From Massilia sp. R2A-15 (GTDB lineage: Bacteria; Pseudomonadota; Gammaproteobacteria; Burkholderiales; Burkholderiaceae_D): a stretch of 64,000 nt of DNA. Below are positions 28,375 to 36,751 of this stretch, piece by piece. The stretch lies in NCBI RefSeq assembly GCF_030704305.1, contig NZ_CP131935.1, forward strand, positions 3,410,001 to 3,474,000. Direction: 5' to 3'. Position 1 is the first letter of the stretch. Each line of letters begins with the position of its first letter. The position numbers were made by a program, and so were the translations under genes. Under the pieces are notes generated by a model that saw only the letters and a program-made list of their open reading frames with translations, was not told the origin of the DNA and did no database searches.

Positions 28375-29438
28375 AAAAAACACTCACTCTCGCAGCACTC
28401 TCCTTCCTGCTGGCCGCGCACGCCGGCGCCACCACGGTGCGCATCCACTACGACGCCGGGAAAGGCAGCATCGCCGTCGTCGGCGACAAGGGACCGATGA
28501 CATGGTCGAAAGGCGCCAGCGCGAAAGCCGGCGCCGCCAAGGTGTGGACTTACGACTGGCCGGACGCGCTGGGCGACATCAGCATGAAGCCAACACTGGG
28601 CGACAAAGTCTCGATGGGCGGCGTGTACAAGCTCGCCGCCGGCAGCACGGTCGATATCTACCCCTTCTTCGGCGCGCCGTTCGGCAAGGTCGAGATCATG
28701 CCCGGGGTCGCGTCGCCGCAGCTGGGCAACACGCGCTCGCTGCGCATCTACTACCCGCCGAGCTACAACGAGAACAGCGCGAAACGCTACCCGGTGCTGT
28801 ACATGCACGACGGCCAGAACCTGTTCGATGCCAAGACCGCTTCCTTCGGCGTGGAATGGGGCATCGACGAAACTGTCAACCGCCTGGTCGCCACCGGCGT
28901 GATGGACGAAGTGATCGTGGTCGGCATCGACAACACGCCGGCCCGCATTTCCGAATACACGCCTTGCTGCGATCCGAAGCACGGCGGCGGCAAACTCGAT
29001 GCGTACGAGGCCTTCATCGTCGACACGGTCAAGCCGATGATCGACAAGACGCTGCGCACCCTTCCGGGGAAGGAGAACACCGCCATCATGGGATCGTCGC
29101 TCGGAGGAATCGCATCGGTCGTGATCGCGGAGCACCACCCGGACGTGTTCTCGAAGGCGGGCGGCGTGTCCAGCTCATTCTGGTGGAACAAGCGCTCGCT
29201 GGTGAACAATCTTCCCAAGCGGGTGCCGGTGAAGTTCTACATCGACGCCGGCACCAGTGACGACGGCCTGGAAGACACGCAGCTGATGCGCGACGCGATG
29301 CTGGCGCGGGGCTACCTCACCGGCGTGGACCTGCTCTACTTCGCTGCCGAAGGCGGCGGCCACAACGAAAAATCGTGGGCGGCGCGCGTGGACAAGCCGC
29401 TGGCCTGGTTCTTCCCGTTCGGCAGCACGAAGTACTGA
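28371..29438 (+). CDS. Secreted alpha/beta-hydrolase esterase (esterase D/Fes type) with starch-binding-like N-domain
   Basis: The 355-residue protein has a signal peptide (MKKTLTLAALSFLLAAHAGA). A beta-domain of about 85 residues follows (TTVRIHYDAGKGSIAVVGDKGPMTWSKG, AAGSTVDIYPFFG), resembling CBM25/26-like starch-binding modules. The hydrolase domain has YPVLYMHDGQNLFD, the nucleophile elbow GSSLGG, and GGGHNEKSW with the likely catalytic His. This is the PF00756 esterase family. As the last gene of the glucan operon (ATGA overlap with the previous gene) it may remove acyl groups from substituted glucans, or deacylate some other glycan; the substrate is unknown. It converges on a GNAT gene one base away with no visible terminator. 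Confidence 0.85.
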   Translation: MKKTLTLAALSFLLAAHAGATTVRIHYDAGKGSIAVVGDKGPMTWSKGASAKAGAAKVWTYDWPDALGDISMKPTLGDKVSMGGVYKLAAGSTVDIYPFFGAPFGKVEIMPGVASPQLGNTRSLRIYYPPSYNENSAKRYPVLYMHDGQNLFDAKTASFGVEWGIDETVNRLVATGVMDEVIVVGIDNTPARISEYTPCCDPKHGGGKLDAYEAFIVDTVKPMIDKTLRTLPGKENTAIMGSSLGGIASVVIAEHHPDVFSKAGGVSSSFWWNKRSLVNNLPKRVPVKFYIDAGTSDDGLEDTQLMRDAMLARGYLTGVDLLYFAAEGGGHNEKSWAARVDKPLAWFFPFGSTKY

Positions 29439-29439
29439 T

Positions 29440-29949
29440 TCAGAAGTCGCGGGAGAACAGCTGGGTGCCGGTATCCTCAGGGGTCAGGTAGACCAGCTTT
29501 TCGAAGCGCATGCCGATCCGCCGCAGCACCGCGTCCGATGCGTCGTTGCCAGGCGAGGTAATCGCCAGCAGGCGCCTGATGCCGATCGACGGCGCATACG
29601 CAAGCACGCCCGCCGCGGCTTCGGTCGCATAGCCCTTGCCGCCGAACTGCGGCAGGAAGGCGTAGCCGATATCGACGTGGGTCAGCGTTTCGCGCTTGAT
29701 CAGGCCGCACATCCCGATCGGCGCGCCGTCTTCCTTGCGCTCGACCAGGTACAGCGAATGACCGAGCGATTCCTGCATCGCGATCGGCCCGTTGGAAATC
29801 GCCTCGCGCGCGACTTCCACAGTGCGGATGCCGCGGTCGCCGATGAACTTGATGAAACCCGGCGTATTCACCACTTCCAGGTAGAACGGCGCATCGTCCA
29901 AGGTCAGCAAGCGAAGGCGCAGGCGTTCGGTATCGATGACAACCATCAT
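29440..29949 (-). CDS. GNAT N-acetyltransferase, RimJ/RimL type
   Basis: ATG 29949 is preferred because GGAGG lies five bases upstream, giving 169 residues beginning MMVVIDTERLRLRLLTLDD. The protein has the RimJ-like N-terminal block and ends its acetyl-CoA motif with FLPQFGGKGYATEAAAGVLAY, followed by NDASDAVLRRIGMRFEKL. Such proteins acetylate protein N-termini, amines or small molecules; the substrate is not predictable. Its start overlaps the stop of the upstream GNAT gene (ATGA), so the two form a small operon. Confidence 0.87.
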   Translation of the reverse strand: MMVVIDTERLRLRLLTLDDAPFYLEVVNTPGFIKFIGDRGIRTVEVAREAISNGPIAMQESLGHSLYLVERKEDGAPIGMCGLIKRETLTHVDIGYAFLPQFGGKGYATEAAAGVLAYAPSIGIRRLLAITSPGNDASDAVLRRIGMRFEKLVYLTPEDTGTQLFSRDF

Positions 29950-30512
29950 GCCTCCTTCCCGGGCCAAGTGGCGGGATCGCTTAGCAGCTGATACATCACC
30001 AGCGCGTCCACGTAGCCAAGCTGCTCGTGGCGATATGCCTTGGGCAGCGTGCCGGCAATCGAGAAGCCGAGCTTCTGCCACAGCGCCACGGCCGGCTGGT
30101 TGGTGCTCACCACATAGTTGAACTGCATCGCCAGGAAGCCCAGTTCGCGCGCCGTGTCCAGGCTATGCTTGCCCATCAGGTAGCCGATTCCCCTGCCCTG
30201 CGCCGCATCGCTGACCATGTAGGAGGCGTTGGCGACGTGGGCGCCGCGGCCAGCCTGGTTGGCCACCACGCGGTACATGCCAAGCACGCGCCCCGTCTTG
30301 TCCTGCGCGACGAAGCAGTTCACGTTCGGCCCGAGCCAGTACTCTTCGCAGGCGCTCTTTGGCGTGTGTGCTTCGAATGGATAGGTTTCGCCTGCGGTCA
30401 GGTGGAAATGGAATATCTCCCAGATCGCGTCGAGGTCTTCCAGCTGTGCCGGGCGGATGGTGATGGCTTCCAAGTTCGTCCCCACTATATTGAATGCCGC
30501 CGATTCTAGCAT
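29946..30512 (-). CDS. GNAT N-acetyltransferase
   Basis: The 188-residue protein has ITIRPAQLEDLDAIWEIF at the start of its fold, ASYMVSDAAQGRGIGYLMGKHSLDTARELG as the acetyl-CoA loop, and NQPAVALWQKLGFSIAGTLPKAYRH, as in phosphinothricin-type or YhhY-like acetyltransferases. An alternative TTG start at about 30473, with GGGGA eight bases upstream, would begin directly at EAITIRP and may be the true one. First of a two-gene GNAT operon; substrate unknown. Confidence 0.85.
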   Translation of the reverse strand: MLESAAFNIVGTNLEAITIRPAQLEDLDAIWEIFHFHLTAGETYPFEAHTPKSACEEYWLGPNVNCFVAQDKTGRVLGMYRVVANQAGRGAHVANASYMVSDAAQGRGIGYLMGKHSLDTARELGFLAMQFNYVVSTNQPAVALWQKLGFSIAGTLPKAYRHEQLGYVDALVMYQLLSDPATWPGKEA

Positions 30513-30532
30513 TGGAGTTGTTTGTCGTTCCT

Positions 30533-30603
30533 GCGGAGGCAGGAACCCATGCTGAAGCAGCGACTCGCAGTCAGTATAGGTTCCTGCCTCCGCAGGAACG
30601 ACA
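30533..30603. repeat. REP-like inverted repeat pair (GTCGTTCCTGCG type)
   Basis: Arms TGTCGTTCCTGCGGAGGCAG and its reverse complement at the far end (CTGCCTCCGCAGGAACGACA) enclose about 22 bp. A second element of the same kind is at 36375-36451. Such short mobile palindromes are common between genes in many proteobacteria. It lies between the GNAT operon start and the deaminase stop codon. Confidence 0.85.
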
Positions 30604-30605
30604 AG

Positions 30606-31880
30606 CTAGCGGCCAAGGCGGAAGTTGACGGCTGACGGCCGGCCCGGCAGATTCAATGACGAAGCCGAGCGCGGGGCCTCGCTGACCACCTGGCCGCGCC
30701 GGACCACCACGCGGCGCGCGGCGCGCAGGCGGATCGCCTCGACGGTGCTGCCGGCGTCGAGCACCACCAGGTCGGCGTGGCAGCCAGGCTCCAGTCCATA
30801 GCCTTCCAGCCCCAGGATGCGCGCCGGCGCCTCGGTCACCGCGAGGAAGCACTGGTGCATCGCCGCTTGCCCCGTCATCTGCGCCACGTGAAGGCCCATG
30901 TGCGCCACCTCGAGCATGTCGCCCGAGCCGAGGCCGTACCAGGGGTCCATCACGCAGTCGTGGCCGAACGCCACGTCCACGCCGGCCGCCATCAGTTCAG
31001 GCACGCGCGTCATGCCGCGCCGTTTCGGATAGGTGTCGTGGCGGCCCTGCAGGGTGATGTTGATCAGCGGGTTGGCGATCGCCGCCACGCCGGATTCGGC
31101 GATCAGCGGCAGCAGCTTGCTGACGTAGTAGTTGTCCATCGAGTGCATCGACGTCAGGTGCGATCCCGCCACCCTGCCCTGCATCCCGAGGCGCCGGGTC
31201 TCGCACGCCAGCGTTTCGATATGGCGCGACATCGGATCGTCCGACTCGTCGCAATGCATGTCCACGCGCAGCCCCCGTTCGGCGGCAAATTCGCACAGCA
31301 GCCGCACCGACTCGGCGCCGTCGGCCATCGTGCGCTCGAAATGCGGGATGCCGCCCACCACGTCCACGCCCATGCCAATAGCGCGCTTCAGGTTGTCGAA
31401 TGCGCCGGGTCTGCGCAGCACGCCATCCTGCGGGAAAGCCACCAGTTGCAGGTCGATGTACGGCGCCACCCGGCGCCGCACTTCGAGCAGCGCCTCCACT
31501 GCCAGCAGGCGGTCGTCGCAGATGTCCACGTGCGAGCGGATCGCCAGCAGGCCGCGCGCCACCGCCCAGTCGCAATACTGCATCGCGCGCTCGATCAGCG
31601 CCTCCTGACGCAACTGCGGTTTCAGTTCGCCCCACAGCGCGATCCCTTCGAGCAGCGTGCCGGACTGGTTCACCCGCGGCAGCCCGTAGCTGAGGGTCGC
31701 GTCCATGTGGAAGTGGGCGTCGACGAACGGCGGCGTGACCAGGTCGCCCGCGGCGTCGATCTCGCGCGCGCCGGCTTGCGGCAGCTTCGGCCCGGCCGCG
31801 GCGATGCGGCCGTCCTGTATGGCAATGTCGATGCCGTGCCGGCCGTCGGGCAGCGTGGCGTTGCGGACGACGAGATCCAT
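30606..31880 (-). CDS. codA: Cytosine deaminase-like amidohydrolase
   Basis: ATG 31880 with AGGAG upstream gives 424 residues. The metal-dependent hydrolase features match E. coli CodA: PPFVDAHFHMDA (His56/His58 metal ligands), VDMHCDESDDPMSRH, SHLTSMHS and GHDCVMDPWYGLGSGDMLEVAHMGLHVAQM. CodA converts cytosine to uracil and ammonia in the cytoplasm. Related enzymes act on isocytosine, creatinine or methylcytosine, so the substrate could differ. It stands alone; no cytosine permease gene adjoins it. Its stop codon is next to the REP-like element. Confidence 0.88.
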   Translation of the reverse strand: MDLVVRNATLPDGRHGIDIAIQDGRIAAAGPKLPQAGAREIDAAGDLVTPPFVDAHFHMDATLSYGLPRVNQSGTLLEGIALWGELKPQLRQEALIERAMQYCDWAVARGLLAIRSHVDICDDRLLAVEALLEVRRRVAPYIDLQLVAFPQDGVLRRPGAFDNLKRAIGMGVDVVGGIPHFERTMADGAESVRLLCEFAAERGLRVDMHCDESDDPMSRHIETLACETRRLGMQGRVAGSHLTSMHSMDNYYVSKLLPLIAESGVAAIANPLINITLQGRHDTYPKRRGMTRVPELMAAGVDVAFGHDCVMDPWYGLGSGDMLEVAHMGLHVAQMTGQAAMHQCFLAVTEAPARILGLEGYGLEPGCHADLVVLDAGSTVEAIRLRAARRVVVRRGQVVSEAPRSASSLNLPGRPSAVNFRLGR

Positions 31881-31955
31881 GTGCGCTCCTGTGTGCGTGG
31901 GACGCCCCGATTGTAGCGGCATTGCGCCATCATCCGCCACCCAAATTGCGGGTTG

Positions 31956-31974
31956 GCAATGCATGTTGCATTGC
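31956..31974. promoter_or_regulatory. Inverted repeat upstream of phasin gene (possible PhaR operator)
   Basis: Perfect 8-bp arms GCAATGCA and TGCATTGC around TGT lie 109 bp upstream of the phasin ATG. PhaR repressors of polyhydroxyalkanoate granule genes bind TGCA-rich sites, so this is a reasonable operator candidate. No phaR gene is in the window. Confidence 0.45.
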
Positions 31975-32082
31975 ACGATATATCAACAAAAGTTGCCCGA
32001 AATAATGCTTTGCAAGCCCAATATTCACCGATACACTAGCGTTGATATTGCAGCGCATCATAAACGACCAAAAGGAATTCCG

Positions 32083-32751
32083 ATGTCCCTCATTCCCGCA
32101 CAGTTTTCCGAAGCACGCGCACAGCAGCTCGATGCGCAATTCAACCTGTTCCGCACCTTCACCGGCAAAGCCTTCGAGGGCGCGGAAAAACTCATCGCCC
32201 TCCATTTCGACACCACCCGCTCCGCGCTCGAGAAGTCGACCGCGCTGGTGCGCCAGGTGGCGGCAGCGAAGGATCCGCGCGACCTGATCGCGATCACCGG
32301 CCAGACCCAGTCGCAGTTCGAGAGCGTGCTCGCGTACGGCCGCCAGCTGTTCGGAATCGCGACCAGCATGGCGGTAGTGCCGCCGGCCGTGGCGCCCGCA
32401 GTGTCCGCGCCGGTACTGGCAGCGCCGGCGCCCGCTCCCGTCGCGCCGAACCCGGAGCCGCAGCCTGCGGTCGTGATGCCGGAGCCTGTGCTCGAATTCG
32501 GCGAAGCGCCGGGCGTCGCCACGCCGATCGCCGAACCGCCCCCCATCGCAAAAGCGACCGGCCAGGCCGATGGCGGCTTGCCGAAGCCTGCCGCCGCCTC
32601 GTTCCCGGTGCCTTCCTCGACAAAGCCTATCGCGGTCGCCGCGGTGAAGCCGGTCGAAGCGCAGCCGCCGCATGCGCCGGTGTCGGGCACGCCCGAGATC
32701 GTGAAGCAGCAGGCCGAAGCCACGCCGGCGAAGCCCGCTCGCAAGAAGTAA
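32083..32751 (+). CDS. Phasin family protein
   Basis: The start is ATG 32083 after AAAGGA, giving 222 residues (MSLIPAQFSEARAQQLDAQF). The first 110 residues form the phasin helical domain (LFRTFTGKAFEGAEKLIALHFDTTRSALEKSTALVRQVAAAKDPRDLIAITGQTQ). The remainder is an Ala/Pro-rich disordered tail ending PAKPARKK, much like lysine/proline-rich PHA granule proteins. Phasins coat polyhydroxyalkanoate storage granules and set their size and number. It is monocistronic, with an upstream TGCA-type inverted repeat and a strong terminator downstream. Confidence 0.9.
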   Translation: MSLIPAQFSEARAQQLDAQFNLFRTFTGKAFEGAEKLIALHFDTTRSALEKSTALVRQVAAAKDPRDLIAITGQTQSQFESVLAYGRQLFGIATSMAVVPPAVAPAVSAPVLAAPAPAPVAPNPEPQPAVVMPEPVLEFGEAPGVATPIAEPPPIAKATGQADGGLPKPAAASFPVPSSTKPIAVAAVKPVEAQPPHAPVSGTPEIVKQQAEATPAKPARKK

Positions 32752-32789
32752 GGCCGGGCGCGCGCCGGACGGCCAAAGGTAGTAAATTA

Positions 32790-32811
32790 GCGGGCTTCGG
32801 CCCGCTTTTTT
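32790..32811 (+). terminator. Rho-independent terminator of the phasin gene
   Basis: Stem GCGGGC / GCCCGC with a TTCG tetraloop followed by six T residues, 38 bases past the phasin stop codon and 29 bases before the ABC exporter start. Confidence 0.93.
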
Positions 32812-32840
32812 GTTGCGGGCGCATCCGGCAGGGAAAGTGA

Positions 32841-34592
32841 ATGAGTTTATCAAGGCTGATCGGCGGCTTCGTGCGCCGACATTGGCGTGCGTACGCGTCG
32901 TCGGGGCTGATGCTGGCCGGCGTCGCCGCCTGCACGGTCTGGGTGCCGCGCAAGATCGGCACGATGATCGACGGGCTTGCGGCGCATCGCCTCGGCGAGC
33001 ATGACCTGTGGCTGCAGCTGGCGCAGCTGCTCGGCCTCGGGGTCGCCATCTATGTGCTGCGGGTCGGCTGGCGCCTGCGCCTGTTCGCGGCGGCCTATCA
33101 GCTTGGCGTCGAGCTGCGCACGCGCTTCTACGCGCGCCTCTCCGCACAGGGCCCGGCGTTCTACCAGGAGCAGCGTACCGGCGACCTGATGGCGCTGGCC
33201 ACCAACGACATCGACGCGATCGAAATGGCGGCAGGCGAAGCGATGCTGGCCGGCTTCGACGGCAGCCTGACCCTGATCATGGTCCTGGCGATCATGATGC
33301 TCGGCGTGGACTGGCGCCTCGCGGCCGTCGCACTGCTGCCGTTCCCGCTCATGGCGCTGGCGTTCTGGCGCATATCGAGCCATATCCACACCGCCTCCAC
33401 CGATTCGCTCAAGCGCTTCGCAGCCCTGAACGACCACGTGCAGGAATCGCTCTCGGGCGTGCGCACGCTGCGCGCGCTCGGCCTGGAACAGCGCAGCGCA
33501 AAGCAGTTCGGAGAGCTGGCGGCGCGCGCGTCGGACGCCAGCCTGGTCGCGCAGCAGTGGGAGGCTGCGTACGAACCGGCGGTCGGCCTGACCCTGACCG
33601 CGGCCGGCTTCCTCACGCTGGCCCTCGGCGGCTACCTGGTATGGCACGAGCAACTGACGATCGGGGCGCTGACCAGCTTCACGATGTACCTCGGCCAGCT
33701 GATCTGGCCGATGTTCGCGGCGGGCTGGGTGCTGTCGCTGATCGAGCGCGGACGCGCGGCGTGGGCGCGCCTCCAGCCGCTGCTCGACGCGCCGCTGTCG
33801 GTGGACGACCATGGCGCCCTCACCACGCTCACGCCGGGACAGCTGGCGCTCGATGGCGTGACCTACCGCTACGCCGGGCAGGATGCGCCCGCGCTGGCCG
33901 GGGTGTCGCTGTCGCTGCAGGCCGGCCAGACGCTCGGCCTGGTGGGGCCGACCGGCGCCGGCAAGTCCACGCTGCTGCGGGTGCTGCTGCGCCAGGCCAC
34001 GCCGCAGCATGGCCACGTGACCTGGAGCGGCCACGCGCTGGCCGACTACACGCTGGCGACGCTGCGTTCGGCGATCAGCTGGGTGCCGCAGGAATCGTTC
34101 CTGTTCTCGGCCTCGATCGCCGACAACATCGCGCTGGGCCGGCCGGGCGCCACGCGGGCCCAGGTCGAACATGCGGCGCACATGGCGGCGATTCACGAAG
34201 ACATCCTGCGCTTCCCGCAGGGTTACGACACCCACGTCGGCGAAAAAGGCATCACGTTATCGGGCGGCCAGCGCCAGCGCGTGGCGATCGCGCGTTCGCT
34301 GCTGGCCGAGAGCGCGCTGCTGCTGCTCGACGACGCCTTGTCGGCGGTCGATACCGGCACCGAAACGCGCATCCTTGAGCATCTCGAAGAACTGCGGCGC
34401 GAACAGCCTGGACGCAGCGCGATCATCGCCAGCCACCGCTTGTCGGCGGTCGCCGGCGCCGACCTGATCGTGGTGCTGCGCGACGGCTGCATCGCGGAAT
34501 CGGGCAGCCACGACGCCCTGCTCGCCGCCGACGGCTGGTACGCCAGCCAGTGGCGCTACCAACAACTGGAGGCCAGCCTCGATGCCGCCTGA
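32841..34592 (+). CDS. mdlA: ABC exporter half-transporter, MdlA/SmdA-like
   Basis: The 583-residue protein fuses a six-helix ABC exporter membrane domain (about residues 1-310) to an ATPase domain with Walker A GPTGAGKST, Q loop WVPQESFLFSASIADN, signature LSGGQRQRVAIARSLL, Walker B LLLLDDALSAVD and the switch His in ASHRL. Walker B ends in DD rather than DE, so the usual catalytic glutamate is replaced by aspartate (LLDD). This degenerate site next to a canonical partner is typical of heterodimeric exporters. Its stop overlaps the start of the partner gene by 11 bases. Function is probably ATP-driven export of amphipathic or toxic compounds; substrate unknown. Confidence 0.9.
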   Translation: MSLSRLIGGFVRRHWRAYASSGLMLAGVAACTVWVPRKIGTMIDGLAAHRLGEHDLWLQLAQLLGLGVAIYVLRVGWRLRLFAAAYQLGVELRTRFYARLSAQGPAFYQEQRTGDLMALATNDIDAIEMAAGEAMLAGFDGSLTLIMVLAIMMLGVDWRLAAVALLPFPLMALAFWRISSHIHTASTDSLKRFAALNDHVQESLSGVRTLRALGLEQRSAKQFGELAARASDASLVAQQWEAAYEPAVGLTLTAAGFLTLALGGYLVWHEQLTIGALTSFTMYLGQLIWPMFAAGWVLSLIERGRAAWARLQPLLDAPLSVDDHGALTTLTPGQLALDGVTYRYAGQDAPALAGVSLSLQAGQTLGLVGPTGAGKSTLLRVLLRQATPQHGHVTWSGHALADYTLATLRSAISWVPQESFLFSASIADNIALGRPGATRAQVEHAAHMAAIHEDILRFPQGYDTHVGEKGITLSGGQRQRVAIARSLLAESALLLLDDALSAVDTGTETRILEHLEELRREQPGRSAIIASHRLSAVAGADLIVVLRDGCIAESGSHDALLAADGWYASQWRYQQLEASLDAA

Positions 34593-36366
34593 TTCACAAG
34601 CGAAGACCATGCGCGAACAAGGCGCGCGCGCAGTCGGCCTGCTGCGCCGCGCTGCGCACCCCGACCGCCGCCACCTCGGATGGGCGGTGCTGTGGCTGGC
34701 GCTTGCCGCCGGCCTCGAAGTACTCGGGCCCATCCTCGGCAAGGCGCTGATCGACCAGCACCTGCTGCCTCATCATATGGACTGGCCGCGCATGGCCGCG
34801 CTGCTGGGCGGAATGCTGGTCAGCGGCTGGATCGCCTCCGGCCTGCGCTACCTGCAGCTCGTGCGCCTGTCGGGCCTGGCGATGCGCTCGGTGCAGCGCC
34901 TGCGCGAATGGGTGTACGGCCACGTGCTGCGGCTGCCGATGGCGTTCTTCGACCAGGCCATCACAGGCCAGCTGGTGAGCCGCGTCACCAACGACACCGA
35001 AGCGGTCAAGACACTGTATATCCAGGTGCTGTTCGTGATCCTCGACAGCACCATCGTCCTGGCCGGCACGATGGCGGCGATGGCGTGGCTGGACTGGCGC
35101 CTGATGCTGATCGTACTCGCGCTGGTGCCGGCGGTAGTGCTGATCGTCTGGCTGTACCAGCGCATGTCGGCGCCGGCCGTGACCCGCGCGCGCGCGCTGC
35201 GCAGCGACATCAACGGCCAGATGGCCGAGTCGATCGGCGGCATGAGCGTGCTGCAGGCGAACAACGCCGAAGCCCGTTTCGCGCAGCGCTTCGGCGAGAC
35301 CAACCGGGCCCACTACAAGGCGCGCCTGGCCGAACTGCGCGCCAACGCCTTCCTGCTGCGCCCCGCCCTCGACTTCCTCAACGTGGTGCTGCTGGCGGTG
35401 GTGATCTTCAGCTTCGGCCGGCGCGAGATGAATGCGGTCGAAGTCGGCGTGCTGTATGCGTTCATCAGCTACATCGCGCGCGTGGTCGAGCCGCTGATCC
35501 AGATCACGATGCAATTCAGCGGGCTGCAGCAGGCGGTGGTGGCGACCGCGCGCGTGGCCGCGCTGCTCGACGAACCGGGAGCGCCGGAACACGCCGCGGG
35601 CAAGGTGGCGCATGATGCGGCGCCGGCGCGCGGCGTCCCGGCAATCCGCATCCGCGACCTCAATTTTGCGTATGTGCCGGGGCAGACCGTGCTGCACCAG
35701 CTCAGCCTCGACATCGCGCAGGGCGCCTTCGTCGGCATCGTCGGCCACACCGGCAGCGGCAAGTCCACGCTGCTGTCGCTGATGCTGCGCTATTACAGCA
35801 CGCAGACCGGCACCATCGAGATGAACGGCCAGCCGCTGGCCGGCATCGACAACGAACGCTTCCGCGCCGACGTGGGCCTGGTGCCGCAGGATCCCTTCCT
35901 GCTGGCGGCGTCGGCGCGCGAGAACATCGACATGGGCCGCGGCCTGTCGCAGCAGCAGATCGAGTCGGCGGCGCGCGCGGCGCATGCGCATGCCTTCATC
36001 ATGGCGCTAGAAGGCGGCTACGAAACGCCGCTGGGCGAAGGCGGCTCGCGCCTGTCGACCGGGCAGAAGCAGCTGATCGCCATCGCGCGCGCGCTCGCCG
36101 GGCAGCCGAAGATCTTGCTGCTGGATGAAGCGACTTCGAATATCGACAGCCAGACCGAGCAGATCGTGCAAGTCGCGCTGGACGAATTGCGCGGCCGCGT
36201 GACGATCGTGGCGATCGCACACCGCCTGTCGACCATTCGCGACGCCGACCGGATCATCGTGCTCAATCACGGCCGCATTGCCGAATCCGGGACGCACGAT
36301 GCGCTGATGCGGATCGACGGCGGCTTGTACCAGCGCCTGTATCTGCTGCAGCAGCTTTCAGTCTAG
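34582..36366 (+). CDS. mdlB: ABC exporter half-transporter, MdlB/SmdB-like
   Basis: The 594-residue partner subunit has a six-helix membrane domain (FFDQAITGQLVSRVTNDTEAV coupling region) and an ATPase domain: Walker A GHTGSGKST, Q loop LVPQDPFLLAASARENI, signature LSTGQKQLIAIARAL, Walker B ILLLDEATSNID, switch IAHRLSTI. Walker B is canonical (DE) while the signature reads LSTGQ instead of LSGGQ; the reverse holds in the first subunit. One consensus and one degenerate site are therefore expected in the heterodimer. ATG 34582 lies inside the end of the upstream gene, indicating translational coupling. Confidence 0.92.
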   Translation: MPPDSQAKTMREQGARAVGLLRRAAHPDRRHLGWAVLWLALAAGLEVLGPILGKALIDQHLLPHHMDWPRMAALLGGMLVSGWIASGLRYLQLVRLSGLAMRSVQRLREWVYGHVLRLPMAFFDQAITGQLVSRVTNDTEAVKTLYIQVLFVILDSTIVLAGTMAAMAWLDWRLMLIVLALVPAVVLIVWLYQRMSAPAVTRARALRSDINGQMAESIGGMSVLQANNAEARFAQRFGETNRAHYKARLAELRANAFLLRPALDFLNVVLLAVVIFSFGRREMNAVEVGVLYAFISYIARVVEPLIQITMQFSGLQQAVVATARVAALLDEPGAPEHAAGKVAHDAAPARGVPAIRIRDLNFAYVPGQTVLHQLSLDIAQGAFVGIVGHTGSGKSTLLSLMLRYYSTQTGTIEMNGQPLAGIDNERFRADVGLVPQDPFLLAASARENIDMGRGLSQQQIESAARAAHAHAFIMALEGGYETPLGEGGSRLSTGQKQLIAIARALAGQPKILLLDEATSNIDSQTEQIVQVALDELRGRVTIVAIAHRLSTIRDADRIIVLNHGRIAESGTHDALMRIDGGLYQRLYLLQQLSV

Positions 36367-36374
36367 CCTTTGAC

Positions 36375-36451
36375 TGTCGTTCCTGCGAAGGCAGGAACCT
36401 ATGCTGAGGCCGAACATACTCAGTATGGGTTCCTGCCTTCGCAGGAACGAC
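36375..36451. repeat. REP-like inverted repeat pair (GTCGTTCCTGCG type)
   Basis: Arms TGTCGTTCCTGCGAAGGCAG and its reverse complement at the far end enclose about 27 bp, including AACCTATGCTGAGG. It is the same element type as 30533-30603 and lies just past the mdlB-like stop codon. Confidence 0.85.
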
Positions 36452-36751
36452 GGGCTAACGGCGCTGGTTCACGGCGAAGCCGCCGGCCAGAGCGGCGCAG
36501 TGCACGCAGGCCGTGGCGACGGCGCCGGCGATTTGCGACGAAACGCCGAAAAAGCCGGACAGGTGGCAAAACGGCAAGCGTGGCATGGCGCCAACAGGTC
36601 TGTGAAATGCGGTATGTATGTGGCATTCAAATGCCCCCATTTCCCCGCCAATACCGCACAAAAAGAAATTTTCCGCCCAGCAACTACCCTATACTTGACC
36701 CAGAGTCCCGCGCACGGGACCATAGGAGTGCAACGACCAAAGGAAGGAACG
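36452..36751. other. 300-bp gap with no gene seen
   Basis: This stretch between the REP-like element and the GGDEF gene holds no frame with coding character. The first half is GC-rich; the second half (about 36,600-36,750) is less so and likely carries the promoter of the GGDEF gene, but no convincing -35/-10 pair could be chosen. Confidence 0.5.

Noticed and set aside
30533..36451. The two REP-like elements as ends of a composite transposon
   Set aside because: No transposase lies between them and the enclosed genes (deaminase, phasin, exporter) look like ordinary chromosome.
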